Of a stretch of DNA of 64,000 nt, positions 1 through 9,599 are shown piece after piece. Source of the DNA: PALSA-612 sp963765295 (GTDB lineage: Bacteria > Actinomycetota > Thermoleophilia > Gaiellales > Gaiellaceae). Numbering within the stretch: position 1 is the stretch's first letter; each line of letters begins with the position of its first letter. The notes beneath the pieces are model-generated. The model was not told the DNA's origin. It searched no databases and saw nothing but the letters and a program-made list of their open reading frames with translations. The stretch spans positions 744,001 to 808,000 of the forward strand of contig CAVXVO010000005.1 of the NCBI GenBank assembly GCA_963765295.1, written 5' to 3'. The position numbers and the translations under genes are program-made.

Positions 1-1098
1 GAGGAGGCCCGCTGTGCGCTCGGCGAGGAGCACCTGAACCCCGTCTACCTCGACGCCGCGGCGATCCTCCGCGCCGCCGTGCCGGCGCTCGGTTCCGGGA
101 ACTACGTCGAGCTCCATCGCCGCTTCGGCTTCCGTCTCGACGAGCTCGCGGGCCAGTGCCGGCAGCTGCTCGACGACACGGAGCGGCTGTTCGAGGACAG
201 CCTCGACCGGCTGTTCCGCGAGCGGGTCGGCGTGTCGCTCGACGAGGCTGAGCGGTGGGACACGCCGCGGCTGATCCGCGCAGTCGAGTGGGACAAGGGC
301 TTCCCGCCCGAGCGGATGGTGCCGGCGCTCGAGGGCACGCTCGAAGCTCTCGGCATCGACCTGCGCGACCAGCCGAATGTCGAGCTCGACGTCGAGTCGC
401 GCGAGAAGAAGTCGCCGCGCGCCTTCTGCGCGCCGATCGAGGTGCCGGGCCGCGTCGTGCTCGTGATCAAGCCGATGGGCGGCCCCGACGACTGGCGCGC
501 GCTCTTCCACGAGGCCGGGCACACGGAGCACTTCGCGAACACGTCCGCCGACCTGCCGATGGAGAGCAAGCGCCTCGGCGACAACGCCGTCACCGAGGGC
601 TGGGCATTCCTGTTCGAACATCTCGTCGACAATCCGGCCTGGCTGACCAGGCGACTGGATTTCCCGCGGCCGCAGGAGTTCGCGGCCGAGGGCGCGGCGA
701 TGCTCCTCTGGAGCGTCCGCCGCTACTGCGCCAAGCTGCTCTACGAGCTCGAGCTGTTCCAGGCGGACGATCCGCTCCCCTTCCGGGAGCGCTACGTCGA
801 GCTCCTCGGCAACGCGCTCAAGGTCCAGCCGAGCCCGACCGACTGGCTCGCCGACGTCGACCCGGGCTTCTACGTCAGCAAGTACCTCCGCGCCTGGGCC
901 TTCGACGCGCAGCTCTCCTTCCACCTCCGTGAGCGCTTCGGGAACGACTGGTTCGCGCAACGTGAGGCCGGATCGCTCCTGCGAGAGCTGTGGTCGCTCG
1001 GCCAGGGCCCGACCGCGGACGAGCTGCTGGCGGACGTCACCGGCACCGAGATCGACATGGCTGCCGTGACCGAGCGCGTGCGCGAGCGCCTCGCCTAG
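1..1098 (+). CDS. Gluzincin-type metallopeptidase (M3-like), 5' end missing
   Basis: The reading frame is open from the first base of the window, so the gene starts upstream; 365 residues are visible. A zinc site HEAGH is followed about 24 residues later by a glutamate in TEGWAFLFE, the usual HExxH...E arrangement of gluzincins such as M3 oligopeptidases. The protein is mostly helical and has no signal or membrane segment in the visible part. The family hydrolyses peptides, usually in the cytosol. It converges on the ferritin gene, 26 bp away. I cannot name the exact subfamily without a search. Confidence 0.75.
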   Translation, partial: EEARCALGEEHLNPVYLDAAAILRAAVPALGSGNYVELHRRFGFRLDELAGQCRQLLDDTERLFEDSLDRLFRERVGVSLDEAERWDTPRLIRAVEWDKGFPPERMVPALEGTLEALGIDLRDQPNVELDVESREKKSPRAFCAPIEVPGRVVLVIKPMGGPDDWRALFHEAGHTEHFANTSADLPMESKRLGDNAVTEGWAFLFEHLVDNPAWLTRRLDFPRPQEFAAEGAAMLLWSVRRYCAKLLYELELFQADDPLPFRERYVELLGNALKVQPSPTDWLADVDPGFYVSKYLRAWAFDAQLSFHLRERFGNDWFAQREAGSLLRELWSLGQGPTADELLADVTGTEIDMAAVTERVRERLA

Positions 1099-1124
1099 CA
1101 GGCGATCTTCGTCGCCCGGAAGGC

Positions 1125-1655
1125 TTAGAGGGCGCCGCCGGCGGCGGCCGGGGCGTCCGCCTCGGGAGCGCCCTGGTCTCCGACCGCGTTCCGCGAGAGG
1201 AAGTCCTCGACGAGCAGGAGCGAGTCGCCGGCACGATTCACGACTGCGAGCAGCGCGGACATGCTCGAGACCTCCTCACGCTGTTCCTTGAGGAACCAGT
1301 GCAGGAACTGCTCGCCGACGAGGTCGTTCTCCTCCCGCGCGAGCTCGACGAGACCGGCGATCTGCTGCGTGACGGTCTTCTCCTGCGCGAGTGCGAGGGC
1401 GACCGGCGCGGCTGCATCCTCGAACGCCGTCTGCGGGACGGCGATGCCCGGCACCTCGACCTGCTCGCCTGCGTCGAGGAGGTACTGGACGAGCATCATC
1501 GCGTGGTTTCGCTCCTCGACCGCCTGCCGGTAGAAGTGCGCCGCCAGTTGCGGAAGCGTCTCCGCGTCGTAGTACACGGCGATCGCCACGTACTGCTGCG
1601 ACGCGGCGAACTCGTTGGCGATCTGCTCGTTGACGGCTGCGGGAAAGCGGGCCAT
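1125..1655 (-). CDS. Ferritin-like iron-storage protein
   Basis: A 176-residue protein, the usual ferritin length. The four-helix bundle carries the expected ligand pattern: a glutamate in the first helix (NEQIANEFAASQQY), an ExxH pair in EERNHAMMLVQYLL, and late glutamates in FLHWFLKEQREEVSS. Ferritins oxidise Fe(II) and store it as a mineral inside a 24-subunit cage. The start chosen is the ATG at 1655, because homology-like sequence begins there and a TAGAAT box lies 8 bp upstream; longer in-frame extensions are unlikely. The C-terminal tail is short and Ala/Gly-rich. It is divergent from the DUF4331 gene. Confidence 0.92.
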   Translation of the reverse strand: MARFPAAVNEQIANEFAASQQYVAIAVYYDAETLPQLAAHFYRQAVEERNHAMMLVQYLLDAGEQVEVPGIAVPQTAFEDAAAPVALALAQEKTVTQQIAGLVELAREENDLVGEQFLHWFLKEQREEVSSMSALLAVVNRAGDSLLLVEDFLSRNAVGDQGAPEADAPAAAGGAL

Positions 1656-1663
1656 TGGCCGGG

Positions 1664-1669
1664 ATTCTA
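1664..1669 (-). promoter_or_regulatory. -10 box of ferritin gene
   Basis: TAGAAT on the minus strand, 8 bp before the ATG. This leaves room for at most a base or two of 5' leader. It fits the TANNNT-then-start pattern seen across the window. No clear -35 is visible. Confidence 0.5.
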
Positions 1670-1745
1670 CTTCTCGCGGCCCGCCACTCGCGACGGTTCT
1701 CCGCCGAAGCCGTTTGAGGAAACCGGGGGTCACCCGTGCCAAAAG

Positions 1746-1801
1746 CGGAGAGGCGGCCTGGTGACCGCCTCTCCGTGCCGTTAGCTGCCCGGTTGGGCAG
1801 C
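1746..1801 (+). other. Two tandem hairpins in divergent intergenic region
   Basis: First hairpin (1746-1775): 11-bp perfect stem CGGAGAGGCGG / CCGCCTCTCCG with an 8-base loop. Second (1784-1801): 7-bp perfect stem GCTGCCC / GGGCAGC with a GGTT loop. They lie between the divergent ferritin and DUF4331 genes. Terminators are not expected between divergent genes, so an RNA leader element, a small RNA or a paired terminator of a short transcript are all possible. No U-tract follows either stem. Confidence 0.6.
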
Positions 1802-1948
1802 ACACCAAGCGTACGCCGTCCGGTGAGAACTTCCTACAGGGGTCCGAACCGGTCCCCCGGGTCGGGCGAATGACGCCCGACGACGGCCACGGAATCCCCC
1901 GAAGCAAGCAAGCGACCCGGCCGTCGACGAGAAGGGAGCTCACGCGAG

Positions 1949-3240
1949 ATGAAGAAGTACGCGCTGTTCCTCCTGGTCGCGGCCGCCGCCGGTCTCACGG
2001 CGCTCTTCGTCGGGCGCCTCGCCCCGGCGGCGAGCACGGCGTCCAGCCACCGGGAGGCACCGCTGATCTCGGAGGATCCGACCGCGGACAACACGGACCT
2101 GTACGCGTTCCGCAGCCCGGACAAGCCGAGCACGTTCACCATCGTTTCCAACTGGATCCCCGGTGAGGATCCGGCGGCCGGCCCGAACTACTACACGTTC
2201 TCGCAGACCGCCAAGTACAACATCTACATCGACCGGAACGGCGACGGCCGTCCGGACGTCACGTACTCGTTCCGGTTCAAGACGCCGACCGGCCCCTACT
2301 TCCTCGGGAACACGCAGCAGACGTGGACCGCGACGAAGAACGGGCATGCCTGGGCGACCGGCACGACGCCGATCGACAACATCGGCCCGCGCTTCAACGG
2401 GTTCGTCGGCGTCAAGAACTACGAGGCGTCGGCCCAGAAGACGATCGTCCACCGTGGCGGTGTGTCCATCTTCGCCGGCCAGCGTGACGATCCGTTCTTC
2501 GCGGACGTCGGCGCCATCTTCGACCTCGTCGCCATCCGCAAGGCCGGTACGACGGGGAACCTGGGCGGTGGCAAGGACTTCCTGTCCGGCTACAACGTCC
2601 ACACGATCGCCCTGCAGGTCCCGATCGCGCAGGTCGACACGAAGAGTCACGTGATCGGCGTCTGGTCGTCGACCGACCGCCAGAACGTGACCGTCAACGG
2701 CGTCGTGCACCGCGGCTGGACGCAGGTGTCCCGCCTCGGCAACCCGCTGATCAACGAGGTCGTGATCCCGACCGGGCTGAAGGACTACTGGAACCGCACC
2801 AGCCCGGCGAACGACGCGCAGTTCAAGAAGTACTACACCAGACGCCGATCCTGGCCGCCGTGCTGAACAAGCTGTACAAGCTCGGCGTCGCGGAGACCGG
2901 GCGCAGCGACCTCGTCGCCGTCCTCGGCACGGGCATCCCGAAGGTGACCTTCACGGGCAACACCTTCGCGGACGAGCTGCGGCTCAACCTGTCCATCCCG
3001 CCGACCGCACACCCGAAGCGCATGGGCGTGCTGGCGGGCGACAACGCCGGCTTCCCCAACGGGCGCCGGCTCGGTGACGACGTCGTCGACATCGAGGAGC
3101 AGGCCGTCGCAGGCTTCCTCCTCGGCAAGAAGGTGCCGCTCGGCGACGGCGTCGACGGCAACGACGTTGCCTACCTGTCGCACTTCCCGTACGTCAGCAC
3201 CCCCTGGCAGGGATACGCGAACACGAAGGCGACGCACTAG
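1949..3240 (+). CDS. Secreted DUF4331 protein, one frameshift
   Basis: The product starts with a clear signal peptide (MKKYALFLLVAAAAGLTALF...), preceded by a GGGAG ribosome site. The mature protein opens with SSHREAPLISEDPTADNTDLYAF, the hallmark opening of DUF4331 proteins, and continues through FIGHNI-like beta-rich sequence to a C-terminal part ending TPWQGYANTKATH. One base appears to be lost near 2840: frame 1949-2840 ends at KKYYT and the remainder (TPILAAVLNKLYKLG...) is one frame over, with no gap in homology. Function of the family is unknown; it is extracellular. It heads a unit with a TPR protein and a NicO transporter. Confidence 0.85.
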
Positions 3241-3254
3241 GGACCCACGCGAAC

Positions 3255-3284
3255 GGAGGGCCCGGGCTTGAACCCGGGCCCTCC
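3255..3284 (+). terminator. Strong hairpin after DUF4331 gene
   Basis: A 12-bp perfect GC-rich stem (GGAGGGCCCGGG / CCCGGGCCCTCC) with loop CTTGAA starts 15 bp after the stop codon. No T-run follows. It may end or attenuate transcription before the TPR gene 27 bp downstream, so the following genes could be expressed less than DUF4331. Confidence 0.75.
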
Positions 3285-3311
3285 GCCCTCCCGGAGCCAA
3301 GCGAAGGAGCC

Positions 3312-4636
3312 ATGAGCAACAGAATCCTGATCGGACTCGCCGCCCTCGTCGGAGCCGGCTTCGTCGCCTTCTTCGGCGGCGCCTTCTCCTCCTCCCCGCA
3401 CGACGCCGCGCGACCGCGCTCGCCGGCTCGCAGTCGGCCGAGGACTTCAAGGCCGGCTTCGCGCTCAACGCAAGCACGGCGCAGCTCGTGGCCAGCCTCC
3501 AGTCGACTCTCGCGGTGAAGCCGAAGGACGAGCACTCGTGGGCGCTCCTCGGGCTCGCCTACCAGCAGCGCGCCCGCGAGACGGGCGACCCGTCGTACTA
3601 CACGAAGGCCGACGGCGCCCTGCACCAGGCGCTGGCGCTCGAACTCCAAGGACTACCTCGTCTTCAGCGGCCTCGGCTCGCTCGCACTCTCACGGCACCG
3701 CTTCGCGCGAGGCGCTCACGCTCGGCGAGCAGGCGCACGCGCTCGCGCCCAGGATCGCCATGAACTACGGCGTGGTCGGCGACGCGCTGATCGAGCTCGG
3801 CCGCTACCCGCAGGCTTTCAGGACGTTCGACGACGATGGCGCAGCATCCAGCCGAGTCTCACGTCCTACTCCCGGATCTCCTACGCGCGCGAGCTCCTCG
3901 GCCGCACCGGCACCGCGATCAAGGCGATGAAGCTCGCCGTCGACGCCGCCACCGACACGAAGGAGCCGCTCGCCTGGACGCACGTCCAGCTCGGCAAGCT
4001 CTACTTCGGACCACGGTCACTACGTCGACGCCGCGCGCGAGGAGACCCTGGCGCTCGAGATCTTCCCCGGCTACGCCTACGGGCTCGACGCGCTCGCGCA
4101 GACCCGCAGCCGCCGAGGGCCGCTACGCGACGGCGATCGCGCTCGAGCGGCAGGCGGTGAACGCGATCCCGCTGCCGCAGTACGTCTCGTTCCTCGGCGA
4201 CCTCTACCGGGTCACCGGCCGGCCCGTGCTCGCGCAGCGGCAGTACTCGCTGATCGGGGCGATCGACCGGCTGCTGCAGGCGAACGGCGTCCGTACCGAC
4301 GTCGACATCGCGCTCTTCCAGGCCGACCACGGCATCCGGCTGAAGCAGGCGCTCGCCCGGGCACGGCTCGGCCGGGCCGAGCGGCCGTCGATCGACGGCG
4401 ACGACGTGCTCGCGTGGACGCTCGACCGGAACGGCATGTGCGGCGAGGCGCTCCGCTACTCGAAGCTGGCGCTGCATCTCGGCACGCAGGACGCGCTCAA
4501 GTTCTTCCACCGCGGCATGATCGAGCGCTGCCTCGGCCACACCGCCGCTGCGACCGCGTGGTTCCGCCGCGCGCTCGCGCTCAACCCGCACTTCTCGCTC
4601 CTCTGGAGCCCGGTCGCGAAGGAGTACGCGCGATGA
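3312..4636 (+). CDS. Membrane-anchored TPR protein, several frameshifts
   Basis: An ATG with a good AAGGAG site starts an N-terminal membrane anchor (RILIGLAALVGAGFVAFFGG). TPR-like helical repeats follow, e.g. HSWALLGLAYQQRA, ALTLGEQAHALAP, LGRYPQAFRTF and AATAWFRRALALNPHF. The repeats are spread over all three frames. About six single-base shifts (near 3415, 3650, 3705, 3840, 4010 and 4100) restore one continuous protein of about 440 residues. Ends ATGA-overlapping the transporter gene, so translational coupling is likely. TPR proteins act as scaffolds; the partner here may be the secreted DUF4331 protein or the transporter. That is inference. Confidence 0.75.
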
Positions 4637-6079
4637 AGAAGCTGTTCGTCGCCCTCGCGGCGCTGGTGGCGACGCTCTCGTTCGTCGCGGGCGCCGGCGC
4701 CCATCCGCTCGGGAACTTCACGATCAACCGCTACAGCCGTGTCGAGCCCTCCGGCGACCGCCTCTACGTCCTCTACGTCCTCGACATGGCCGAGATCCCG
4801 ACCTTCCAGGCCAAGCCCGATGTCGACGCCAGGGGCGAGGCCGCCTACGGCACCGCCCTGGCCGCGTCGCTCGCCAAGCACGTCGCGGCGACGATCGGCG
4901 GCCGCCCGGTCGCGCTCAGGCCCGTCAAGCACGTTCTCGCCTTCCCTCCGGGCCAGGCGGGCCTGCGCACGACCCGGCTCGAGGTGCTGCTCGCCTCGCC
5001 GACCGCTCGCGCACAGCGGCGCACTCGGTCTACCGCGACCGCAACTACGCGGGTCGCATCGGCTGGAAGGAGATCGTCGTGCAGGCCGGGTCGGGTGCAC
5101 ACATCGCAGGCTCGAGCGCCCCGTCGAGCTCGATCTCCCACGAGCTCCTCTCCTACCCCAAGAACCTGCTCCAGAGCCCGCTCGACGTGACCGAGGCGCG
5201 CGCCGCCCTCACACCAGGCACCGGGGACGGCTCCCCGCCGACGCTGATCCCGCGCAGCGTGCTCGACCAGCGCGTCGGCGTGCGGGCGGTCTCGGACGGC
5301 GGCTTCGCCAGCCTGATCAGCCGCGACCACCTGAGCGTCGGCGTGATCCTGATCTCGCTCGCGGTCGCGCTCTTCTGGGGCGCAGCGCACGCACTCAGCC
5401 CCGGGCACGGCAAGTCGATCGTCGCCGCCTACCTCGTCGGCCAGCGCGGGACGCCCCGTCACGCGGTCCTGCTCGGCGCTCACGGTCACCGTCACGCACA
5501 CCCTCGGCGTGTTCGGGCTCGGGCTCGTGACCCTGCTCTTGTCGCAGTTCATCGTCCCCGACACGCTCTATCCGTGGCTGAACCTGATCGCCGGGCTGAT
5601 GGTCGTCGGGATCGGCGCCTCGGTCCTCCGCTCGCGCCTTCGCCGCCGGCGTGCCCGCGCGGACCACCACCACGACCACGCGCACGGCCATCCGCACGCG
5701 CACGACCACTCGCACGACCATGACCACGCCCACGAGCATGGTCACTCCCAGGCGCCGCCGAATGCGCTGTCGATGCGATCGCTCCTCGCGGTCGGCGTCT
5801 CGGGCGGCCTGCTTCCGTGCCCCTCGGCTCTCGTCGTCCTGCTGGCGGCGATCTCGCTCCACCGGGTCGGCGTTCGGCCTCGTCCTGATCGTCGCGTTCA
5901 GCCTCGGGCTCGCGCTGACGATCACCGGCATCGGCCTGGTCGCCGTGTTCGCCAAGCGCGTGTTCGGGCGGATGCGGATGGACGGCATGCTGATCCGCCT
6001 CCTCCCGGCCGTGAGCGCCCTCGTGATCCTCGTCGCCGGCGCACTGATGACCGCCCGCGCGATCCCCCAGCTGACGTGA
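4633..6079 (+). CDS. NicO/RcnA-type Ni/Co transporter, three frameshifts
   Basis: Signal peptide, then an extracytoplasmic region opening AHPLGNFTINRYSRVE and containing YRDRNYAGRIGWKEIV, then the transporter core with HALSPGHGKSIVAAYLVG, the hallmark NicO/RcnA helix. A His/Asp-rich loop at 5665-5750 (HHHDHAHGHPHAHDHSHDH) is a likely metal-binding segment, followed by GVSGGLLPCPSALVVLLAAI. Family members export or import Ni/Co; the long secreted N-terminal part is typical of the actinobacterial branch. Frame breaks near 5025, 5480 and 5868 each need one base. Substrate and direction are not determined by sequence. Confidence 0.85.
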
Positions 6080-6164
6080 ATGACGCGCCTCGTGTCCCTG
6101 AAAACCCGCTCTGCTACGCTCGGACCGGCCCCGTCGTCCCGTCCGGGGAACCTCTAGGAGTCGA

Positions 6165-6866
6165 GTGGAGCAAGAGCTCATCCACGACCGAGTAGCGGCA
6201 TACGCCTTGGACGCACTCGACGATTCCGAGCGGCGCGAGTTCGAGGAGCACCTGGCCGAGTGCGAGCAGTGCACGGGCGAGCTGGAGAGCCTCCAGGACA
6301 CCGCCGCGGCACTCGCGTACGTCCCCGAGGGGCCTGCGCCGTCGCCCGAGCTGCGTGAGCGGCTGATCGAGCGCGTCCACGAGGAGGCGGTGCGAACGCA
6401 CGAGGCGCCTGCGGATGCCGCGGCACCGAGGCGACGACGGTTCTTCGCCCCGGTGCTGGCGGGCCTTGCGGTCGGAGCCGTCGCCGCGGCAATCGTGCTC
6501 GGCCTGTGGGCATCGAGCCTGTCGAACTCGGTCGATACGAAGAACGCCGCGCTCGCCGTGCTCGCAAACCATGCGTCGAAGCGCGTCACACTCGGAGTTC
6601 AGAACGAGGTCGTGATCGCGCCGAACGGGCAGGCGGTGCTGGTCTCGGGGCTTTCCCGCGCTCCGTCCGGCAAGACCTACGAGCTGTGGGTGATCGACGG
6701 CAAGACGGCGCAGCCGGCCGGCCTTTTCACCAGGGGTAAGCGCGGCACACCGGTCGTGCTCGGGCGGCGGGTGCCGAGAGGAGCCCAGATCGGCCTCTCG
6801 ATCGAGCCATCCGGCGGTTCCACGCACCCCACCCAGATCCTGTTCGTAAGCCCGGTCGTCGCGTGA
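6165..6866 (+). CDS. Anti-sigma factor, RskA type
   Basis: A 233-residue protein with start GTG placed by an AGGAG site 4 bp upstream. The N-terminal zinc-finger-type anti-sigma domain holds HLAECEQC (HxxxCxxC). A basic stretch and one membrane helix (FAPVLAGLAVGAVAAAIVLGLW, about residues 90-112) lead to an extracytoplasmic RskA domain with YELWVIDGKTAQPAGLF. Such proteins hold an ECF sigma factor at the membrane until released by proteolysis. It overlaps the sigma gene by 4 bp, with the anti-sigma first, the reverse of the commonest order. Confidence 0.9.
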   Translation: MEQELIHDRVAAYALDALDDSERREFEEHLAECEQCTGELESLQDTAAALAYVPEGPAPSPELRERLIERVHEEAVRTHEAPADAAAPRRRRFFAPVLAGLAVGAVAAAIVLGLWASSLSNSVDTKNAALAVLANHASKRVTLGVQNEVVIAPNGQAVLVSGLSRAPSGKTYELWVIDGKTAQPAGLFTRGKRGTPVVLGRRVPRGAQIGLSIEPSGGSTHPTQILFVSPVVA

Positions 6867-7486
6867 ACCCGAGCGTACTGCCCGAAACCCAGCGACGTAC
6901 GGTGAAGAGCGACTACGCGGACTTCCCGGACGAGGCGCTCCTCGCCCTCGCCGCCCGCGAGGACGAGGCAGCCCTGGCGGCGCTGTACGACCGCTACAGC
7001 CGTGTCGCCTACGGACTGGCACTACGCATCGTCCGCGACCCGGCTCTGGCCGAGGACGCGGTTCAGGAGGCGTTCCTGACCGTCTGGCGCACGGCCGCCG
7101 GCTTCCGCTCCGACCGGGCCAAGCCGAGCACCTGGATCCTCACGCTCGTCCACCGTCGGGCCGTCGACGTCGTCCGGCGCGAGGAGCGGCGGCGCGCGGC
7201 CCCGCTCGAGGGCAACGAGGAGCCCGACGGCCACGGCCTCGCGACGGACGAGGAGATCGAGCTCACCGACCGCCGGCGGCTCGTCCAGGAGGCGCTCCGG
7301 CAGCTCCCGGACGAGCAGCGCGAGGCGCTCGAGCTCGCGTACTACGGCGGACTGACGCAGTCGGAGCTGGCCGAGCGGCTCAGCGTCCCGCTCGGCACGA
7401 TCAAGAGCCGTATGTTCACGGGCTTACGCCGGCTGCGTGACCTGCTCGCCGAGGCCGGTCTCGACGAGCCCTTGGTCGATCTCTAG
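6863..7486 (+). CDS. ECF RNA polymerase sigma factor (SigK-like)
   Basis: 207 residues. Region 2 is seen in AALYDRYSRVAYGLALRI and LAEDAVQEAFLTVWR; region 4 in LPDEQREALELAYYGGLT followed by SELAERLSVPLGTIKSRM. It directs RNA polymerase to a small regulon under control of the membrane anti-sigma encoded just upstream. The DUF4331-TPR-NicO unit on the same strand is a natural candidate target, but no matching -35/-10 pair is evident by eye. Confidence 0.92.
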   Translation: MNPSVLPETQRRTVKSDYADFPDEALLALAAREDEAALAALYDRYSRVAYGLALRIVRDPALAEDAVQEAFLTVWRTAAGFRSDRAKPSTWILTLVHRRAVDVVRREERRRAAPLEGNEEPDGHGLATDEEIELTDRRRLVQEALRQLPDEQREALELAYYGGLTQSELAERLSVPLGTIKSRMFTGLRRLRDLLAEAGLDEPLVDL

Positions 7487-7493
7487 CGGCCAC

Positions 7494-7499
7494 TAGGAT
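7494..7499 (+). promoter_or_regulatory. -10 box of argF (leaderless)
   Basis: TAGGAT followed by 6 bases and the argF GTG. The transcript would start at or next to the start codon. There is no ribosome-binding site, which supports leaderless translation. Confidence 0.6.
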
Positions 7500-7505
7500 C
7501 AGCGG

Positions 7506-8447
7506 GTGATCGACGTCCCGCAGACGCTCAAGGGCCGCGACTTCACGTCCATGCGGCCGTGGTCGCGCGCGGAGCTCGAGCAGGTGCTCGACCTGGCCGA
7601 CGAGCTCAAGGCACGTCGAGCCACGAGGGAGCCGACGGAGCTCCTCCCCGGCCGGAGCGTCGGCCTGATCTTCCAGAAGCCGTCGACACGGACGCGCGTC
7701 TCGTTCGAGGTCGGCGTCGCGGAGCTGGGCGGTTTCGCGCTCCACCTCACCGACGATCTCCAGCTCGGGCGCGGCGAGTCGCTCCGCGACACGGGCTACG
7801 TCCTCTCGCGCTACCTGGACGCGATCATGATCCGCACCTTCGCCCAGGCCGACGTCGAGGAGCTCGCCGAGCACGCCTCGATCCCGGTGATCAACGGCCT
7901 CACGGACGAGGAGCACCCCTGCCAGGCACTCGCCGACCTGATGACGATCCGCGAGCGCCTCGGCGCGCTCGACGGGCTCCGGGTGGCCTACGTGGGCGAC
8001 GGCAACAACGTCTGCGTCTCGCTCATGCACGCCTGCGCCCGCTTCGGTGCGGCGTTCGTGGCCGCGACACCGGGCGACTACCAGCCGCCGGCGGGTGCGG
8101 TCGAGGATGCGCGTGCAACCGCGGGGCAGGCCGGCGGCTCCGTCGACGTCGTCCCCGACCCGGGCGACGCGGTGGCAGGCGCTCACGTCCTCTACACCGA
8201 CGTCTGGACCAGCATGGGCCAGGAGGCGGAGCGGGCGGCGCGGGCACATGCCTTCCGCGCCTACGCGATCACACCGGGCCTGCTCGCCGCGGCCGCGCCC
8301 GACGCGATCGTGCTGCACTGCCTGCCCGCGCATCCGGGCGAGGAGATCGCCGAGGAGGTGCTGTACGGCCCGCGCTCGGCCGTGTGGGACCAGGCCGAGA
8401 ACCGCCTCCATGCGCAGAAGGCGCTCCTGGCGCTGATCGTCCCGTAG
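7506..8447 (+). CDS. argF: Ornithine carbamoyltransferase
   Basis: 313 residues, full length. Carbamoyl-phosphate site STRTR at residues 60-64, HPCQ at 137-140, the ornithine-side loop DVWTSMG at 231-237 and HCLPAHPG at 270-277 are all present. It condenses ornithine and carbamoyl phosphate to citrulline in arginine synthesis, as a cytosolic trimer. The SMG motif favours ornithine rather than aspartate as substrate. No other arginine-synthesis gene is adjacent, although argR lies about 50 kb away in this window. A leaderless promoter precedes it. Confidence 0.96.
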   Translation: MIDVPQTLKGRDFTSMRPWSRAELEQVLDLADELKARRATREPTELLPGRSVGLIFQKPSTRTRVSFEVGVAELGGFALHLTDDLQLGRGESLRDTGYVLSRYLDAIMIRTFAQADVEELAEHASIPVINGLTDEEHPCQALADLMTIRERLGALDGLRVAYVGDGNNVCVSLMHACARFGAAFVAATPGDYQPPAGAVEDARATAGQAGGSVDVVPDPGDAVAGAHVLYTDVWTSMGQEAERAARAHAFRAYAITPGLLAAAAPDAIVLHCLPAHPGEEIAEEVLYGPRSAVWDQAENRLHAQKALLALIVP

Positions 8448-8456
8448 GGTCGGCCC

Positions 8457-8540
8457 GTGCTCGAGGCTCTCGAGATCGCCGCAGGCGTCGTCGCAGCGCT
8501 CTCGCTGCTCGCGTACTTCTTCGGGCCCTGGCGCGACTAA
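8457..8540 (+). CDS. 27-residue single-helix membrane peptide
   Basis: A GTG-started ORF of 28 codons gives VLEALEIAAGVVAALSLLAY then FFGPWRD. It has a short amphipathic start, one hydrophobic helix and a charged end. It lies 9 bp after argF. A TAGGGT box sits exactly 6 bp before the GTG, the same geometry as the leaderless promoters of recognised genes nearby, which is the main support for it being real. Function unknown. Confidence 0.5.
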   Translation: MLEALEIAAGVVAALSLLAYFFGPWRD

Positions 8541-8549
8541 CGCCCGGAG

Positions 8550-9050
8550 CTATTCGTGGTGCTCGTTGTCCGACCCGGGCGCGACGCCGGCGACGACCGT
8601 CTCCTGCGAGCGCTCGTGCAACCGCTCTCGCCCGCGCCGCACGGCGGTCAGGAACTTCTCGAGGTTGACCTCGAGCGTCGAGAGGATGCTGTCGGCCCAG
8701 TCCTCCATCTCGAGCTTGGTCTCGCGGGCCTGGCGGCGGGCGTCGTCGATGATCTCCTGGGACTGCCGCTCGGCGAGCTTGACGATCTCGGTCTGGGAAG
8801 CCTCCCGGATCGCCTGCTCGCGCGCCTCGCCCAGCATGCGATCGCATTCGCGCTTGGCCTCGGCGAGCATCTCCTGCCGCTCCTTGACGATCCAGCGGGC
8901 CTGCTTGATCTCGTCCGGGATCGTGGCCCGCATCTGGTCGAGGATGTCGTAGATCTCGTCCCGGTCGATGCGCACCTGGTCCGTGAGCGGGACCGCCTTG
9001 GCGTTGTGCACCAGGTCGTCGAGCTTGTCGATGAATACGAGTACGTCCAT
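8550..9050 (-). CDS. DivIVA/SepIVA-like coiled-coil protein
   Basis: 166 residues, dominated by a long charged coiled coil (about residues 45-145), opening MDVLVFIDKLDDLVHNAKAV. The hydrophobic VFIDKLDDLV segment followed by heptads is the pattern of actinobacterial cell-division proteins such as SepIVA and short DivIVA relatives. These bind the membrane or divisome and help place growth and septation. It follows coaD on the same strand but has its own TAGACT box overlapping the coaD stop codon. Exact family is uncertain. Confidence 0.75.
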   Translation of the reverse strand: MDVLVFIDKLDDLVHNAKAVPLTDQVRIDRDEIYDILDQMRATIPDEIKQARWIVKERQEMLAEAKRECDRMLGEAREQAIREASQTEIVKLAERQSQEIIDDARRQARETKLEMEDWADSILSTLEVNLEKFLTAVRRGRERLHERSQETVVAGVAPGSDNEHHE

Positions 9051-9059
9051 CGTTTCAGT

Positions 9060-9595
<536 letters not shown>

Positions 9596-9599
<4 letters not shown>

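Noticed and set aside
5665..5750. Short tandem repeat of His/Asp codons.
   Set aside because: It is the metal-binding His-rich loop of the NicO transporter, common in the family.
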